Shown: in pieces, positions 15,726 through 26,036 of the stretch
How positions within the stretch are numbered: the first letter of the stretch is position 1
How the letters are laid out: every line of letters begins with the position of its first letter
Assembly: GCF_020071995.1 (NCBI RefSeq)
Contig: NZ_JABWTK010000006.1
Coordinates: 62,001-126,000 of the forward strand
Source of the DNA: Planococcus chinensis
GTDB taxonomy: Bacteria; Bacillota; Bacilli; Bacillales_A; Planococcaceae
DNA length: 64,000 nt
Reading direction: 5' to 3'
Program-made: the position numbers and the translations under genes
The notes under the pieces: generated by a model
The model's database searches: none
The model's input: the letters and a program-made list of their open reading frames with translations, nothing else
Told to the model about the DNA's origin: nothing

Positions 15726-16156
15726 AGTACTATCTGACAGAAATCATCATTTCGCTGCTGCTCTTTTTTGTAATGATGTATGTAGACCAGACAGTTTACC
15801 GAAATGTGATGCCGTTAAACGTAATCATGATGTTGTTGGTACTCCACGTCATTTTCTTTAAATATTTACTGACGGAAAAGCGTATCCTACCTTATATAGT
15901 GTTGCTGATCCTCCTGGTTCCTGCCGTTTACTTCTCGCTCCCGGCATTAACGTATGACGAAGCCGAACAGAAGATTCACAACAGCTATGATCTAGAAGAA
16001 CTGGAATCGATTCTCGTACCGCTTGAAAACGATTCCTGGAATCCCTTTACCGCAACATCGGCTCATTTGTTTACCGGAAAGTCCGGATCGGAAGAAATCA
16101 CCTTGCTGGTGAATACGATGACGGGCGAAATTTTGCCAAGTACGCTGCCATATTAA
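15722..16156 (+). CDS. Membrane-anchored protein with small extracellular domain, 144 aa
   Basis: Three N-terminal helices (about residues 6-20, 30-46 and 56-76) followed by a roughly 68-residue soluble domain. The domain reads ALTYDEAEQKIHNSYDLEEL and ends LVNTMTGEILP, a PepSY-like beta/alpha pattern. AAGGAGGGAGGAAAACAA precedes the ATG. It is last in the ECF-sigma cluster. Unrecognised; a PepSY-like inhibitor or sensor domain is only a suggestion. Confidence 0.65.
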   Translation: MKYYLTEIIISLLLFFVMMYVDQTVYRNVMPLNVIMMLLVLHVIFFKYLLTEKRILPYIVLLILLVPAVYFSLPALTYDEAEQKIHNSYDLEELESILVPLENDSWNPFTATSAHLFTGKSGSEEITLLVNTMTGEILPSTLPY

Positions 16157-16262
16157 TAAAAGCTTTTCAGATAATGTGATAACTTCCGGCGTTTTCTTCT
16201 ATAATGAAAGTATAAACCTTAATTATTTGGCAACTAACTTTTAAGAACGGAGGGAGTTCAAC

Positions 16263-18197
16263 ATGAAAAATATCAAATATTTGGATTTACTGGCGCAAAA
16301 GTATGACAGTGAGGAAAAAGTGGCCACTGAAATCATCAAGCTGGAATCCATCCTGGATCTCCCGAAAGGAACCGAGCATTTTGTCAGTGACTTGCACGGT
16401 GAGTATCAGGCATTTCAGCACGTACTGCGCAACGGCTCCGGAAATGTGAAAGTGAAAATCCGTGACCTTTTCAAAGATGAACTGCAGGAAAAAGAACTGA
16501 ACGAATTTGCAACCTTGGTTTATTACCCTGAAGAGAAGCTGCAAATGATCAAGAGTCATTTCAGCACCAAAAAGGAATTGCATGAGTGGTACATAGAAGT
16601 CATTGAACGGCTGCTGAAGCTGATCTCCTATGCTTCTTCTAAATACACCCGTTCCAAAATACGCAAAGCCTTGCCGAAGCAGTTTGTCTTCATCATTGAA
16701 GAACTGTTGTATAAAACTGATGAATTCACGAATAAAAAAGACTATTACGGGAAAATGCTGGAGCAGATCATTTCATTGGGCCAAGCGGATAAGCTGATTA
16801 TTGGGCTAGCCTACACGACGCAGCGTTTGGTCGTGGATCATTTGCATGTGGTGGGCGATATTTACGACCGGGGACCGGATCCGCATAAAATTGTGGATAC
16901 GCTGATCGATTATCATTCGGTCGATATCCAATGGGGAAACCACGACGTCCTTTGGCTCGGGGCATTTGCCGGCTCGAAAGTCTGTCTGGCGAATATCATC
17001 CGGATCTGTGCACGGTACAACAATTTGGACATCATTGAAGACGTCTACGGGATCAATTTGCGTCCGCTTTTAAACCTGGCGGAGAAATATTATGACGACA
17101 ATCCTGCTTTTCGGCCGAAACGAATTTCCGGTGAACAATTGACCGAACAGGAACAGCTGCAGATCACCAAAATCCATCAGGCCATTTCCATTATTCAATT
17201 CAAGCTGGAAAGCCCGATCATCAAACGGCGCCCGTGTTTTGCGATGGAAGACCGCTTGCTGCTTGAGAAAGTGGATTATGAAGCGGACACTGCCACGTTG
17301 CACGGCATAACGTATAATCTGGAAAATACATGTTTTCGTACGGTCAATCCGGATCAGCCGGATGAATTGCTGGAAGAAGAACAGCAAGTGATGGACAAAT
17401 TAATAGTGGCAGTCCAGCACTCCGAAAAACTCGCGCGCCACATGAATTTTATCATGAAAAAAGGCAGCCTTTACTTGAAGTACAACGGCAATTTATTGAT
17501 CCACGGCTGTATTCCGCTGGATGAGAACGGCAATATGGAAGGCATGGAGATTGAAGGCAAAAATTATGCAGGGCGGGAGCTCTTGGATATTTTTGAGCAT
17601 TACTTGCGCTATGCGTTCGCGCATCCGGAGGAAACCGATGATTTCGCGACCGATATGGTATGGTATCTGTGGACAGGCGAGTATTCATCGCTGTTCGGCA
17701 AACGGGAAATGACCACGTTTGAACGTTATTTCATCAAAGAAAAAGAGACGCACAAAGAACGGAAAAACCCTTACTATTATTTGCGTGAAGATGAGGACGT
17801 ATGCCGGAAAATGCTGGAAGAATTCGACTTGAACCCGGATCAGGGCCGCATCATCAATGGCCATACGCCGGTCAAGGAAATTGACGGGGAAAATCCGATC
17901 AAAGCGAATGGCAAGATGATCGTCATCGACGGCGGCTTCTCCAAAGCCTACCAGTCGACTACGGGCATTGCCGGCTATACGCTATTGTACAATTCTTACG
18001 GCATGCAGCTTGTGGCCCATCAGCTGTTCAATTCCAAAGACGAAGTATTGAGCAATGAAACCGATGTATTATCCGTCAAGCGTTTGGTGGATGAAGAGCT
18101 GGAAAGAAAGAAAGTCCGGGAAACCAACATCGGCGAACAACTGATCCAGGAAATTTCCATTTTAAACAGCCTGCGGGAATACCGGTATATGAAATAA
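16263..18197 (+). CDS. fbp: Fructose-1,6-bisphosphatase, class III
   Basis: 644-residue gluconeogenic enzyme of the Firmicutes-type class III family, which hydrolyses fructose 1,6-bisphosphate to fructose 6-phosphate. Metallophosphatase motifs are present: [30 protein letters not shown], and INGHTPVKE, with CIPLDENG and [10 protein letters not shown] near the end. Length matches B. subtilis Fbp. ACGGAGGGAG precedes the ATG. Single-gene unit, ended by a strong two-way terminator. Confidence 0.95.
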   Translation: MKNIKYLDLLAQKYDSEEKVATEIIKLESILDLPKGTEHFVSDLHGEYQAFQHVLRNGSGNVKVKIRDLFKDELQEKELNEFATLVYYPEEKLQMIKSHFSTKKELHEWYIEVIERLLKLISYASSKYTRSKIRKALPKQFVFIIEELLYKTDEFTNKKDYYGKMLEQIISLGQADKLIIGLAYTTQRLVVDHLHVVGDIYDRGPDPHKIVDTLIDYHSVDIQWGNHDVLWLGAFAGSKVCLANIIRICARYNNLDIIEDVYGINLRPLLNLAEKYYDDNPAFRPKRISGEQLTEQEQLQITKIHQAISIIQFKLESPIIKRRPCFAMEDRLLLEKVDYEADTATLHGITYNLENTCFRTVNPDQPDELLEEEQQVMDKLIVAVQHSEKLARHMNFIMKKGSLYLKYNGNLLIHGCIPLDENGNMEGMEIEGKNYAGRELLDIFEHYLRYAFAHPEETDDFATDMVWYLWTGEYSSLFGKREMTTFERYFIKEKETHKERKNPYYYLREDEDVCRKMLEEFDLNPDQGRIINGHTPVKEIDGENPIKANGKMIVIDGGFSKAYQSTTGIAGYTLLYNSYGMQLVAHQLFNSKDEVLSNETDVLSVKRLVDEELERKKVRETNIGEQLIQEISILNSLREYRYMK

Positions 18198-18211
18198 CAA
18201 CGAGAAAAACA

Positions 18212-18259
18212 AAAAACGGAAGCCCCAAGATAGATGTCTATCTTAGGGCTTCCGTTTTT
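18212..18259. terminator. Bidirectional terminator, fbp / rsbR-like gene
   Basis: AAAACGGAAGCCC(C)AAGATAGA pairs with TCTATCTTAGGGCTTCCGTTTT, a long stem between convergent genes, T-run following. Confidence 0.9.
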
Positions 18260-18267
18260 ACTTGTAT

Positions 18268-19134
18268 TTATTTTTCAGATACATGCAGTTTATGGAATTT
18301 CATTGCATGGGCTATTTTGCTGTAAACTTCGATTTCGCCAAAATTGATGCCTAATTGGATGGCAGTTTGGGCAATGACCGGGCTGATTCCGGCAATCGCC
18401 GTTTTTACACCAATAATCTTTAATCCTTCAATCAGCTGGAAAATTTGGTGGGCTACCATTGTATCAATGATCGGAACGCCTGATAAATCAATGAATAGAC
18501 GTTCGGTTGAATTGTTATGGCATTGCTGCAATACTTTTTCAAACATAATTTGGGCACGGTACGTATTGATTTCGCCGACCAGTGGAAGCAAGCCAATCTC
18601 TTTTGTCAATAGGATGACCGGTGCGCTCATTTCAACAATCATTTCCTGCTGTGCATTCAATCTCGTTTCTGCTGCTTTGGTGTTTTGAACCGTAAATTCC
18701 AAGATGATTTTATTAATCGTGTTTACGATGGCCTTGTTCCATTCATTGACTTGTGCCGGGGAAATGCGATTTTCCTGCATTGCTGCAAAATCTTCGATAT
18801 GCTGCAAATATTGCTGCTGGGTTCTGAAAAATTCTTTTAAAACGGCTTCAAGCGGTGTAGCCAAATGCCCTTCGTCTTTTGCGACCTTTTCAATCCATCC
18901 TTCAAAATCTTTTACGCACTCCATATCGTCACGTGTAAACATGGCACACATTAGCTCATGAAACTCCTGGTTTTGCTGTTTCAGCTTTTCAATAACTTCT
19001 GGATTTGAAGATGCATATACTCCGCCAGCGCTTTTATCGAGTGTTTGATACCATTCATCTGTCATTTCTTTATTTCGTTCACATAAAAAATCGTGAAGTT
19101 TGTCATTTTTTAATGTCAGTTGCTCGTTCGGCAT
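18268..19134 (-). CDS. RsbR-family stressosome protein (STAS domain)
   Basis: 288 residues. Residues 1-150 form a globin-like N-terminal sensor domain typical of RsbR co-antagonists, and 165-280 form the STAS domain. The two phosphorylatable threonines of RsbRA have equivalents: Thr225 in SGVPIIDTMVAHQI and Thr257 in GISPVIAQT. RsbR proteins assemble with RsbS and RsbT into the stressosome that starts the SigB general stress response. The gene is alone here, without rsbS/rsbT, like the scattered RsbR paralogues of B. subtilis. AGGAGCAGGACACC precedes the ATG. Confidence 0.88.
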   Translation of the reverse strand: MPNEQLTLKNDKLHDFLCERNKEMTDEWYQTLDKSAGGVYASSNPEVIEKLKQQNQEFHELMCAMFTRDDMECVKDFEGWIEKVAKDEGHLATPLEAVLKEFFRTQQQYLQHIEDFAAMQENRISPAQVNEWNKAIVNTINKIILEFTVQNTKAAETRLNAQQEMIVEMSAPVILLTKEIGLLPLVGEINTYRAQIMFEKVLQQCHNNSTERLFIDLSGVPIIDTMVAHQIFQLIEGLKIIGVKTAIAGISPVIAQTAIQLGINFGEIEVYSKIAHAMKFHKLHVSEK

Positions 19135-19344
19135 GGTGTCCTGCTCCTTATTTAGCTAGAGTTGCTTGGTTTCATGTAACTATAATATACGAAATCCTTA
19201 AGTTCTGCACTTATAGTTGCGCTGATTCAGATGGAATTCAAAATAAATCGAAGGAAAACACCAGAAATACGGTTAAAAGGAAGACGGCCGGTTTGGTATC
19301 CAGCGTTGCCATTCAGCTGATTTCAATATATGAGACTAAATAAG

Positions 19345-19387
19345 AAAACCCCGAACAGCCGAATGTTTTCTTCAACGGTTCGAGGTT
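19345..19387 (-). terminator. Terminator after menA
   Basis: On the minus strand AACCTCGAAC pairs with GTTCGGGGTT (one G-U), loop about 20 bases, then TTTTC. The rest of the roughly 260-base gap to the rsbR-like gene holds its promoter region. Confidence 0.6.
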
Positions 19388-19396
19388 CCATTATGA

Positions 19397-20314
19397 TTAA
19401 AACAAATAACTGATCAATAAGCCTGCCGACAACAGGAAACCGAAAATGGTATTGGTCATAGCGGTTGATTTCATAGCCAATTTCATGAATTGAGGTTCTG
19501 TTGCGCCTTTGCGGAAGCCTTGAATAGCTGAAACCGGTTTTTTCAAGCTCAGGAAGACGACTAATGCCCAAGGGCTGATATAGCCCATCACGACAATGGC
19601 AACAATCCAAAGGTAAGCCACGGCAAAGGCGATGGCCAACCCAATAACAGCCTTGTCTCTGCCCAAAAGAATCGGAAGCGTTTTTCTGCCGCCTTTCGTA
19701 TCTTCAACAATATCCCGGATATTGTTCGACATGTTGATGGCCCCGACCAAAATGCCGACCGGGATGGAAATCAACAAACTCTCCATCGTGATAAAGCCGG
19801 TCTGGATGAAAAACGCAATCAAGATAAAACCGGTTCCCATCGCAAGGCCGGAAAACAATTCACCAAATGGTGTATAGGCGATCGGAAGCGGGCCGCCTGT
19901 ATACAAAAATCCGATAGCCATGCCGATAAACCCGATGGCCACAAGCCACCAGCTGCTGTTCATGCAGATATACAATCCGATAAATGCAGCAAAAACATAT
20001 AAGGAGACGGCCACGCTTAGCACATTTTTCGGCTTTAATCCGTGGCGGACAATTCCGCCGCCGATGCCGACCGAATCCGCTGTATCCAAGCCGCGTTTAA
20101 AATCGTAGTATTCGTTGAACAAATTCGTGGCGATCTGCAATGCCAGGCATGCCACCATCATCGCAATAAATAGGGGCCAATCAATTTCCGTAACATATAG
20201 CGCTGCTACTGTTCCTAGAATGACGGGCGCAAATGTCGCCGTCAATGTATGCGGACGCGTCATTTTCCACATCAATTTGGCGGGACTGATTTCCATTGTG
20301 TTTTCCATAATCAT
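19397..20314 (-). CDS. menA: 1,4-dihydroxy-2-naphthoate polyprenyltransferase
   Basis: 305-residue UbiA-family membrane enzyme attaching the polyprenyl tail to DHNA in menaquinone synthesis. The two Asp-rich motifs are NLFNEYYDFKRGLDTADS (about 67-84) and NMSNNIRDIVEDTKGGRKT (about 193-211), both typical of MenA, plus the GGGIVRHGL segment. GGGAGAAAAAGAA precedes the ATG. Monocistronic and divergent from the bceR-like gene, with about 250 AT-rich bases between them that hold both promoter regions. Confidence 0.93.
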   Translation of the reverse strand: MIMENTMEISPAKLMWKMTRPHTLTATFAPVILGTVAALYVTEIDWPLFIAMMVACLALQIATNLFNEYYDFKRGLDTADSVGIGGGIVRHGLKPKNVLSVAVSLYVFAAFIGLYICMNSSWWLVAIGFIGMAIGFLYTGGPLPIAYTPFGELFSGLAMGTGFILIAFFIQTGFITMESLLISIPVGILVGAINMSNNIRDIVEDTKGGRKTLPILLGRDKAVIGLAIAFAVAYLWIVAIVVMGYISPWALVVFLSLKKPVSAIQGFRKGATEPQFMKLAMKSTAMTNTIFGFLLSAGLLISYLF

Positions 20315-20568
20315 TTCTTTTTCTCCCTGCTTAATTTAATCGTTAATGCTGACTACAGCATCTAACTGCTTCTTCTCTACAATTAATTATTATAGCAAAT
20401 AAACACTCTTTTTAATTATTTGGTGTTTAATAAATTATAGAAGCATTTAGAGTTTACAATTGTCTGTAATAAAACAGCCACTTTTATAGAATGTGAAGGA
20501 TGATTCTACAAATTGCTTGTTCATTTGTACTTCCAGTAGAATGGAAAGAAGAAAGGAAGTGTCCGATT

Positions 20569-21255
20569 ATGGAAATGAAGATTTTCATCGTAGAAGACGA
20601 TGCGGCCATATTTCAGTCACTGAAAGAAGGGCTGGAAAAGTGGGGCATGCAAGTAATGGCTCCGGCGAATTTCCAGGAAGTGCTCAGCGCTTTTTTGAAA
20701 GAGCAGCCGCATCTGGTAATTATGGATATCCAGTTGCCGATTTATGACGGATTTTACTGGTGCCGGGAAATCCGGGCCGTTTCCAAAGTTCCGATTATCT
20801 TCCTGTCTTCCCGCGACCATCCGATGGATATGGTGATGGCGATGCAGATGGGAGCGGATGATTACGTCCAGAAGCCTTTTAATTCGGATGTTTTAATGGC
20901 GAAAATACAGGCGACTTTGCGCCGCGTGTATTCATATGGTGAAGAAGCGCCAACGGATGTGATTGAATGGAACGGAGCGGTGATCGATTTGAAACGCGGC
21001 ATGATCCGTATGGGAGACAGCGAAGCGGAATTGACGAAAAATGAGTTTTTCATTTTGACCGTTTTGGTTGAGTCAAAAGACAAAATCGTTTCTCGGGATG
21101 AGTTGATCCGCAAGCTCTGGGATGATGAACGTTTCGTCAATGACAATACATTGACGGTTAATGTCACTAGGCTTCGCCAGAAACTGGCTGAACTGGGCCT
21201 GGAAAATGCCATCATGACGAAAAAAGGGCTGGGCTATTTGGCAGTTACTTTGTAG
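20569..21255 (+). CDS. BceR-type response regulator
   Basis: 228-residue OmpR-family regulator. The receiver has IVEDD, phospho-Asp in LVIMDIQLPIYDG and the Lys in YVQKPF. The winged-helix output domain has ELTKNEFFILTVL and NTLTVNVTRLRQKL, typical of BceR/YxdJ. ATG 20569 follows AAAGGAAG; a longer frame from 20500 lacks a ribosome site. With the kinase and BceAB-type transporter downstream it forms a peptide-antibiotic sensing and resistance module. Confidence 0.9.
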   Translation: MEMKIFIVEDDAAIFQSLKEGLEKWGMQVMAPANFQEVLSAFLKEQPHLVIMDIQLPIYDGFYWCREIRAVSKVPIIFLSSRDHPMDMVMAMQMGADDYVQKPFNSDVLMAKIQATLRRVYSYGEEAPTDVIEWNGAVIDLKRGMIRMGDSEAELTKNEFFILTVLVESKDKIVSRDELIRKLWDDERFVNDNTLTVNVTRLRQKLAELGLENAIMTKKGLGYLAVTL

Positions 21256-21269
21256 AACGGAGGGTTTTT

Positions 21270-22292
21270 TTGTTTTTCACTTATTTAAAGGATATGAAAA
21301 GCTGGCTCTTTTTTTTCCTGTTTTCGCTTTTGGCAGCAGACCTTCTGCTTTTGCTGGATCCGGGTATTGTGGTGAAGATTTCATCTTTGGCATATCTCAA
21401 TGTGTTAATCCTGATTGCTTTTTCCATCTTTGTATTCTGGCGTTACCAAAAAGAAACGGTTTATATGCGGCAATTGGAAAAACTGGCAGGCGAGACCGAT
21501 TCCGATTGGCATGAAGCTTTGCCTGAAAGTGAGTTTGCACGGGACGAAGTGGTGAACGAGCTTTTGAAAGATGCCGGAATGGCTTTTGCAAAACGACTGG
21601 GTGACGTCCGGAGCCGCACAGTCGTGCAAGGAGAATATACGGCTGCATGGGTCCATGAAGTGAAAGCACCGCTTACAGCGATGAAGCTGTTGATTGATGC
21701 CAATCAGGATATACCTGTGATGCGCCGAATCGATGCAGAATGGCTGCGCGTTTTCTTATTGGTGGACCAGCAATTATACATATCGCGATTGCCATCGCTC
21801 GAACAGGATTATGTGCTCGAATCGGTTCCGTTAAAAAGCCTGGTCACGGCAGAAGTCCGGGAATTGATGTCCTGGTGCAGGGAAAAGAACATTGCCTTGG
21901 AATTGGACGGATTGGACAGGATCGTCGTAACAGATACGAAATGGGGCCGCTTTGTTTTTCGGCAATTATTGACGAATGCAGTGAAGTACAGTCCGGAGGG
22001 CGGGACAATCACAGTGGAAGCGCGTTTAGAAAACAACGGCCGAACCATTTTGTCAGTGAAAGACGAAGGACCCGGCATACCGGACCATGAAATGCCGCGC
22101 ATTTTCGATAAAGGCTTTACTGGAGGCACTGGCCGTATTCAAAATGCGGCAACAGGACTGGGGCTGTATTTGGCGAAGACAGTTGCTGAAAAAATGGGCA
22201 TCGCCTTATCGGCATTCTCTGCACAAAATCAGGGGACAAAGCTTGAGATGGCCTTTCCGCTGGAAAATGAATTTGAACGAATCCGTAAGTGA
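21270..22292 (+). CDS. BceS-type intramembrane-sensing histidine kinase
   Basis: 340 residues from TTG 21270 (ACGGAGGG five bases upstream). Two N-terminal helices (about 11-28 and 37-53) with almost no extracellular loop, the hallmark of kinases that sense through the BceAB transporter. H-box WVHEVKAPLTAMKL, N-box LLTNAVKYS, then DEGPGIP and GLGLYLAKTVAEKM. It follows its regulator by 14 bases. The stop codon lies inside a palindromic BceR-type box. Confidence 0.9.
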   Translation: MFFTYLKDMKSWLFFFLFSLLAADLLLLLDPGIVVKISSLAYLNVLILIAFSIFVFWRYQKETVYMRQLEKLAGETDSDWHEALPESEFARDEVVNELLKDAGMAFAKRLGDVRSRTVVQGEYTAAWVHEVKAPLTAMKLLIDANQDIPVMRRIDAEWLRVFLLVDQQLYISRLPSLEQDYVLESVPLKSLVTAEVRELMSWCREKNIALELDGLDRIVVTDTKWGRFVFRQLLTNAVKYSPEGGTITVEARLENNGRTILSVKDEGPGIPDHEMPRIFDKGFTGGTGRIQNAATGLGLYLAKTVAEKMGIALSAFSAQNQGTKLEMAFPLENEFERIRK

Positions 22293-22304
22293 CAACATTG
22301 TCAC
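22289..22304 (+). promoter_or_regulatory. BceR-type operator over the kinase stop codon
   Basis: GTGACAA-CA-TTGTCAC, perfect 7-bp arms. It contains TGACA-N4-TGTCA, close to the BceR box TNACA-N4-TGTAA known from B. subtilis, and lies 90 bases before the transporter genes. The TGA of the kinase gene is inside it. Confidence 0.65.
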
Positions 22305-22393
22305 CTACAGCTCCCTGTTTGTCATGTAAATCAAACGACCTGCAAGAAGCAAGGCAGTAAGATAAGGATATAAGTAAACAGGGAGGCAATTGT

Positions 22394-23206
22394 ATGACTA
22401 TGTTAAAAACCGCAAAAAATGAAACCAGCCAAACAACGAAAAAACCCGTGCTGCATGCACAAAATGTCCGGAAATCTTTCGGATCACGAGGCAATGTCCA
22501 GCAAGTATTGAAAGGCATAGATTTGCGTGTCCAAGAAGGGGAGTTCGTCGGAATCATGGGGGCATCGGGAGCGGGCAAGACCACGCTGTTGAATGTATTG
22601 GCCACAATCGACCGCGCAACTGAAGGCACGATCTTAATCGGCGGGGCAGATATTTCACGCATGAAAGATGCTAAATTATCCGCATTCCGCCGCGATCAGC
22701 TTGGATTCATCTTCCAGGATTATAATTTGCTTGATACTTTAACTGTAAAAGAAAATATTTTGCTGCCGGTATCCCTCGGCAAAATGAAGAAAAATGAAGC
22801 AGAAGCGGAATTCCAGGCGATTGCGTCCATTTTAGGCATTACGGATCTGGCAAACAAATACCCACATGAAATTTCCGGCGGCCAAAAGCAGCGGACTTCC
22901 GCTGCGCGTGCACTGATCAATAAACCGTCGATGGTATTCGCCGACGAACCAACCGGTGCGCTCGACTCCAAATCGGCGTCCTCGCTGCTCGGCACATTGG
23001 CAGACGTCAACCAAAAACGCGAAGTCACGATTATGATGGTCACCCATGACCCGCTCGCTTCGAGTTATTGCAGCCGGGTTGTCTTTTTGAAAGATGGAAA
23101 TATCTATTCCGAGCTTTATAAAGGCAGCAAATCGAGACAAGACTTCTTCCAGGAGATTATGAATGTCCAGGCTGTGCTCGGGGGTGACAGCGTTGACGCT
23201 CTTTGA
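22394..23206 (+). CDS. BceA-type ABC transporter ATPase
   Basis: 270-residue MacB/LolD-like ATPase. Walker [10 protein letters not shown]-loop [17 protein letters not shown], signature [14 protein letters not shown], Walker [13 protein letters not shown] and switch His VTHDPLA. GGGAGGCAATTGT precedes the ATG. It overlaps the permease gene, and together they would form a BceAB-type complex that removes cell-wall-active peptides (bacitracin-like) from their lipid targets and signals to the kinase upstream. Confidence 0.9.
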   Translation: MTMLKTAKNETSQTTKKPVLHAQNVRKSFGSRGNVQQVLKGIDLRVQEGEFVGIMGASGAGKTTLLNVLATIDRATEGTILIGGADISRMKDAKLSAFRRDQLGFIFQDYNLLDTLTVKENILLPVSLGKMKKNEAEAEFQAIASILGITDLANKYPHEISGGQKQRTSAARALINKPSMVFADEPTGALDSKSASSLLGTLADVNQKREVTIMMVTHDPLASSYCSRVVFLKDGNIYSELYKGSKSRQDFFQEIMNVQAVLGGDSVDAL

Positions 23207-25106
23207 TCTGGTCATCCGCAGCATGCGCAAAAACATCAAGCATTATTACTTGTACTTTTTTGCGCTGATTTTAAGCGTCGTCTTGTATTTCGTGTTTGCC
23301 ACCCTTCAATACGATTCGGCCATTCTGGAGTTGAGCGGAACGAATATGGGCACAGCATTCCAGGCAGCCGGAGTTCTGCTATTATTTATCGCCGGCATTT
23401 TCGTGGTTTACGCCAATTCGATTTTCTTGAAAAGAAGAAGCCGCGAAATCGGGCTCTATCAGTTGATCGGCTTGACGAAACGGGTGGTGGCCCGGTTGCT
23501 GATTGTCGAAAACATCCTTCTTGGAATCGGCGCTTTACTTATCGGAATCACAGTGGGTTTACTCGTTTCACGGGTATTTCTGCTGCTATTGATGAAGCTG
23601 ATCGGCTATGACACGTTTATTGAAGTAAGTTTCTCTATGGCAGCTGTGACGCAGACAATCATCGTTTTTATCGGCATCTTCGCATTGACGACGATTCAAA
23701 TGATTTTTACGGTTTTCCGCAACACGTTGCTGTCTTTGTTTAACTCGGACAAAGCAAGTGAACACCCTAAAAAACCGAAGACAGGTGTGTCAGCTGTGTT
23801 TGGCGCATTCGGTTTGCTGCTGGTCGGTTTCGGCTACTGGTTTTCGGGGCGCATGCTGAACGAGCTGTTTTTCTATAACATCCTGATCGTATTGGCCACG
23901 GTTATTGCAGGGACTTATCTATTGTTCCGTGTTACCATCAGCTGGCTTTTGTTTAAAATTCGAAGCCGCAAAGAAGGCCATCTCGGTTTATTGAACAGTT
24001 TATCTTTAGCACCGCTCATGCATCGTTTAAAAGGAAATGCCAATTCACTGACGATCATTACGATTCTGTCGGCGATGACGTTGACAATGGTCGCTTTTTC
24101 ATACGCAATGTATTATGAAACCGAGCGGGAAACTCAAATCCGGATGCCGTTTGATTTTATGTTTGAGAACGACGAGGCACAAGCAAATGAGATTATGGGC
24201 GAGATGGATCAAAAGGGAGTGGCCTATCAGCACGGCAAAGTCGAACTGCTGATAGTACCGACCATGTTTGAACAAGGTGTGTTCCTAGGACAAAGGTTTG
24301 AAAGACCGACGGCAATCATCAGCGAAAAGCAGCTGCAAGCAGCAGGAATCGAGGTCATGGCTCCTAAAGACGGCTCAGCCAGTTACCACGATGCATCTTC
24401 CATTTCCCTGTTTGCGGATTCTGTAGAGTTGCCGATTCAAATTGAGATCCAAGACGAAGATCTCACAACCGTCGAGATAACAAAGATGGGCGAACGCAAT
24501 GTCATCAACTGGTCCATATTTTATGGCCAGCTCGTGGTCAATGAAGAGACCTATCAGTCAATGAAAAACAAATTCTCCGGAATGGAAGACTCAAAAATTG
24601 AATTTATCGATGGCTTCCATATCTTAAATGAGAAAGACCAAGAAACTGCTTCAGCCCTTTTCCAGCAACCCAAATATGCTTCAGACGGGCCGCATGTGGA
24701 TTATTATTCTTCTTATAAAGAAGCGGTGCAGGACAATGGCTTGATAATCTTTATCGCCGGCTTCTTGGGTCTGGTGTTCTTGATTTCGACAGGCAGCATT
24801 TTGTATTTCAAGCAAATGACTGAAGCCGAACAGGAAAAGAAAAGCTATGCAACCCTGCGCCAGCTTGGGTTTACAGGCAAGGAAATCATGAAAGGCATTA
24901 TCCGCAAGCAGGCGTTTGTCTTTGGTTTGCCGCTTGCCATCGGATTGCTGCATTCCATCTTTGCGATGAAAGCCGCATCTTTCTTCTTCCAGTCGGACAT
25001 TCTGGTGCCGGCAACCCTTGCAATGGGAATTTACACACTGATCTATGCAGTGTTTGCATTCCTGACAATCGGTTATTACCGCAAAACGGTGAATGCCGCT
25101 TTATAA
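23193..25106 (+). CDS. BceB-type ABC transporter permease
   Basis: About 637 residues from TTG 23193, with GGGGGTGA just upstream and an N-terminus [20 protein letters not shown] that matches the BceB family. GTG 23184 or ATG 23163 are alternatives. About ten helices with a large extracellular domain (roughly residues 310-510) between helices 7 and 8, which recognises the peptide in this family. FtsX-like segments flank it. It overlaps the ATPase gene by 14 bases and ends in a terminator. Which antibiotic it handles cannot be read from the sequence. Confidence 0.88.
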   Translation: MTLFDLVIRSMRKNIKHYYLYFFALILSVVLYFVFATLQYDSAILELSGTNMGTAFQAAGVLLLFIAGIFVVYANSIFLKRRSREIGLYQLIGLTKRVVARLLIVENILLGIGALLIGITVGLLVSRVFLLLLMKLIGYDTFIEVSFSMAAVTQTIIVFIGIFALTTIQMIFTVFRNTLLSLFNSDKASEHPKKPKTGVSAVFGAFGLLLVGFGYWFSGRMLNELFFYNILIVLATVIAGTYLLFRVTISWLLFKIRSRKEGHLGLLNSLSLAPLMHRLKGNANSLTIITILSAMTLTMVAFSYAMYYETERETQIRMPFDFMFENDEAQANEIMGEMDQKGVAYQHGKVELLIVPTMFEQGVFLGQRFERPTAIISEKQLQAAGIEVMAPKDGSASYHDASSISLFADSVELPIQIEIQDEDLTTVEITKMGERNVINWSIFYGQLVVNEETYQSMKNKFSGMEDSKIEFIDGFHILNEKDQETASALFQQPKYASDGPHVDYYSSYKEAVQDNGLIIFIAGFLGLVFLISTGSILYFKQMTEAEQEKKSYATLRQLGFTGKEIMKGIIRKQAFVFGLPLAIGLLHSIFAMKAASFFFQSDILVPATLAMGIYTLIYAVFAFLTIGYYRKTVNAAL

Positions 25107-25110
25107 CATG

Positions 25111-25147
25111 AAAGCACGATTAGGGCCATTCCTATCGTGCTTTTTTT
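25111..25147 (+). terminator. Terminator after the bce-type operon
   Basis: AAAGCACGAT pairs with ATCGTGCTTT, extended by TAGG/CCTA-like pairing, then a T-run. Confidence 0.85.
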
Positions 25148-25259
25148 AATGTGTTAGCTTTTTTATGTATTATTCAAAGAATTGGGTATAGAAAATAGAG
25201 AGAGGTAACTAATCATCAAGAAGAATGATAACAACATAACCAGAAAGGGAGCGATGTGG

Positions 25260-25685
25260 ATGAAAGCGAGATTGAATTGGGACGGCGGAATGGCGTTTAG
25301 CGGGAAAACGGAGTCTGGGCATGATGTGTTATTGGATGCCGGTGAAGAAAACGGCGGCGCCAACAAAGGGCCGCGTCCGACAGAAGTGCTTTTGAATGCG
25401 GCGGCTGTTTGTACCGGAATGGACATTGTCATGATTCTGGAGAAAATGCGTTTTACGATTGATGGTTTCCATATTGAAATCGATGGCACACGCGCTGAAA
25501 ATCATCCGAGACGCTTTACTGAAATCACGATCACCTATCATATTGACGGCGAACTTCCGGAAGACAAGGTGGTCCGGGCTATCAAATTATCGCGGGATAC
25601 GTACTGTACTGTTGTCAATTCCCTCAATGCTTCTATACACTATGGTTATATGTTGAATGGAGATGACGGGAAAACTATAAGCTAA
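25260..25685 (+). CDS. OsmC/YhfA-family protein
   Basis: 141 residues. OsmC-fold features: GPRPTEVLLNAAAVCTGMDI with the first conserved Cys, and KLSRDTYCTVVNSL with the second. The two cysteines usually form a peroxidatic pair in Ohr/OsmC, but this YhfA-like branch is not proven to reduce peroxides. AAAGGGAGCG is better spaced for ATG 25260 than for ATG 25254. Confidence 0.85.
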   Translation: MKARLNWDGGMAFSGKTESGHDVLLDAGEENGGANKGPRPTEVLLNAAAVCTGMDIVMILEKMRFTIDGFHIEIDGTRAENHPRRFTEITITYHIDGELPEDKVVRAIKLSRDTYCTVVNSLNASIHYGYMLNGDDGKTIS

Positions 25686-25712
25686 ATGGATGTACTCAGG
25701 AAGGAAAACAGA

Positions 25713-25946
25713 ATGAGAAAGAGTTTTTTGAAACAGGAGAAATGGGAAATAGTGCTTTTTGTAGCAGTAATGTCCGCTGGATATATTTCAAGCGTCATTT
25801 TGATTGGAGGGCCGGTTACATATTCCGGTCCGGCAGGATGCGTAACCGGATTTTTACTGTATCAAGCGTGGAAATACAAACGCTTTAAAAAGGAATGGAA
25901 ACTGAAGGAGCGGCTAAAGGTTTCAAATGGTCCCTTTTATTTTTAA
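25713..25946 (+). CDS. Small membrane protein, 77 aa, unknown
   Basis: Two helices (about residues 12-31 and 38-52) and a basic tail (KYKRFKKEWKLKERLK). AGGAAGGAAAACAGA favours ATG 25713 over ATG 25686. It begins 27 bases after the OsmC gene and is probably in its transcript. Unrecognised. Confidence 0.6.
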   Translation: MRKSFLKQEKWEIVLFVAVMSAGYISSVILIGGPVTYSGPAGCVTGFLLYQAWKYKRFKKEWKLKERLKVSNGPFYF

Positions 25947-25963
25947 TCGTTTCCAATAAATAA

Positions 25964-25986
25964 CCCACAGCCAAGCGGGCTGTGGG
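25964..25986. terminator. Hairpin between convergent genes
   Basis: CCCACAGCC pairs with GGCTGTGGG. The poly-T is weak on either strand, so it may back up the hairpin at 26011. Confidence 0.5.
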
Positions 25987-26010
25987 AAAAGGAAAGCAAC
26001 TGCTTTTTCT

Positions 26011-26036
26011 GCCAGCCTGTTGAAGGCTGGCTTTTT
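26011..26036 (+). terminator. Terminator next to the citM stop codon
   Basis: GCCAGCC pairs with GGCTGGC, followed by TTTTT, for the plus-strand genes. The T-run runs into the citM stop on the other strand. Confidence 0.65.
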
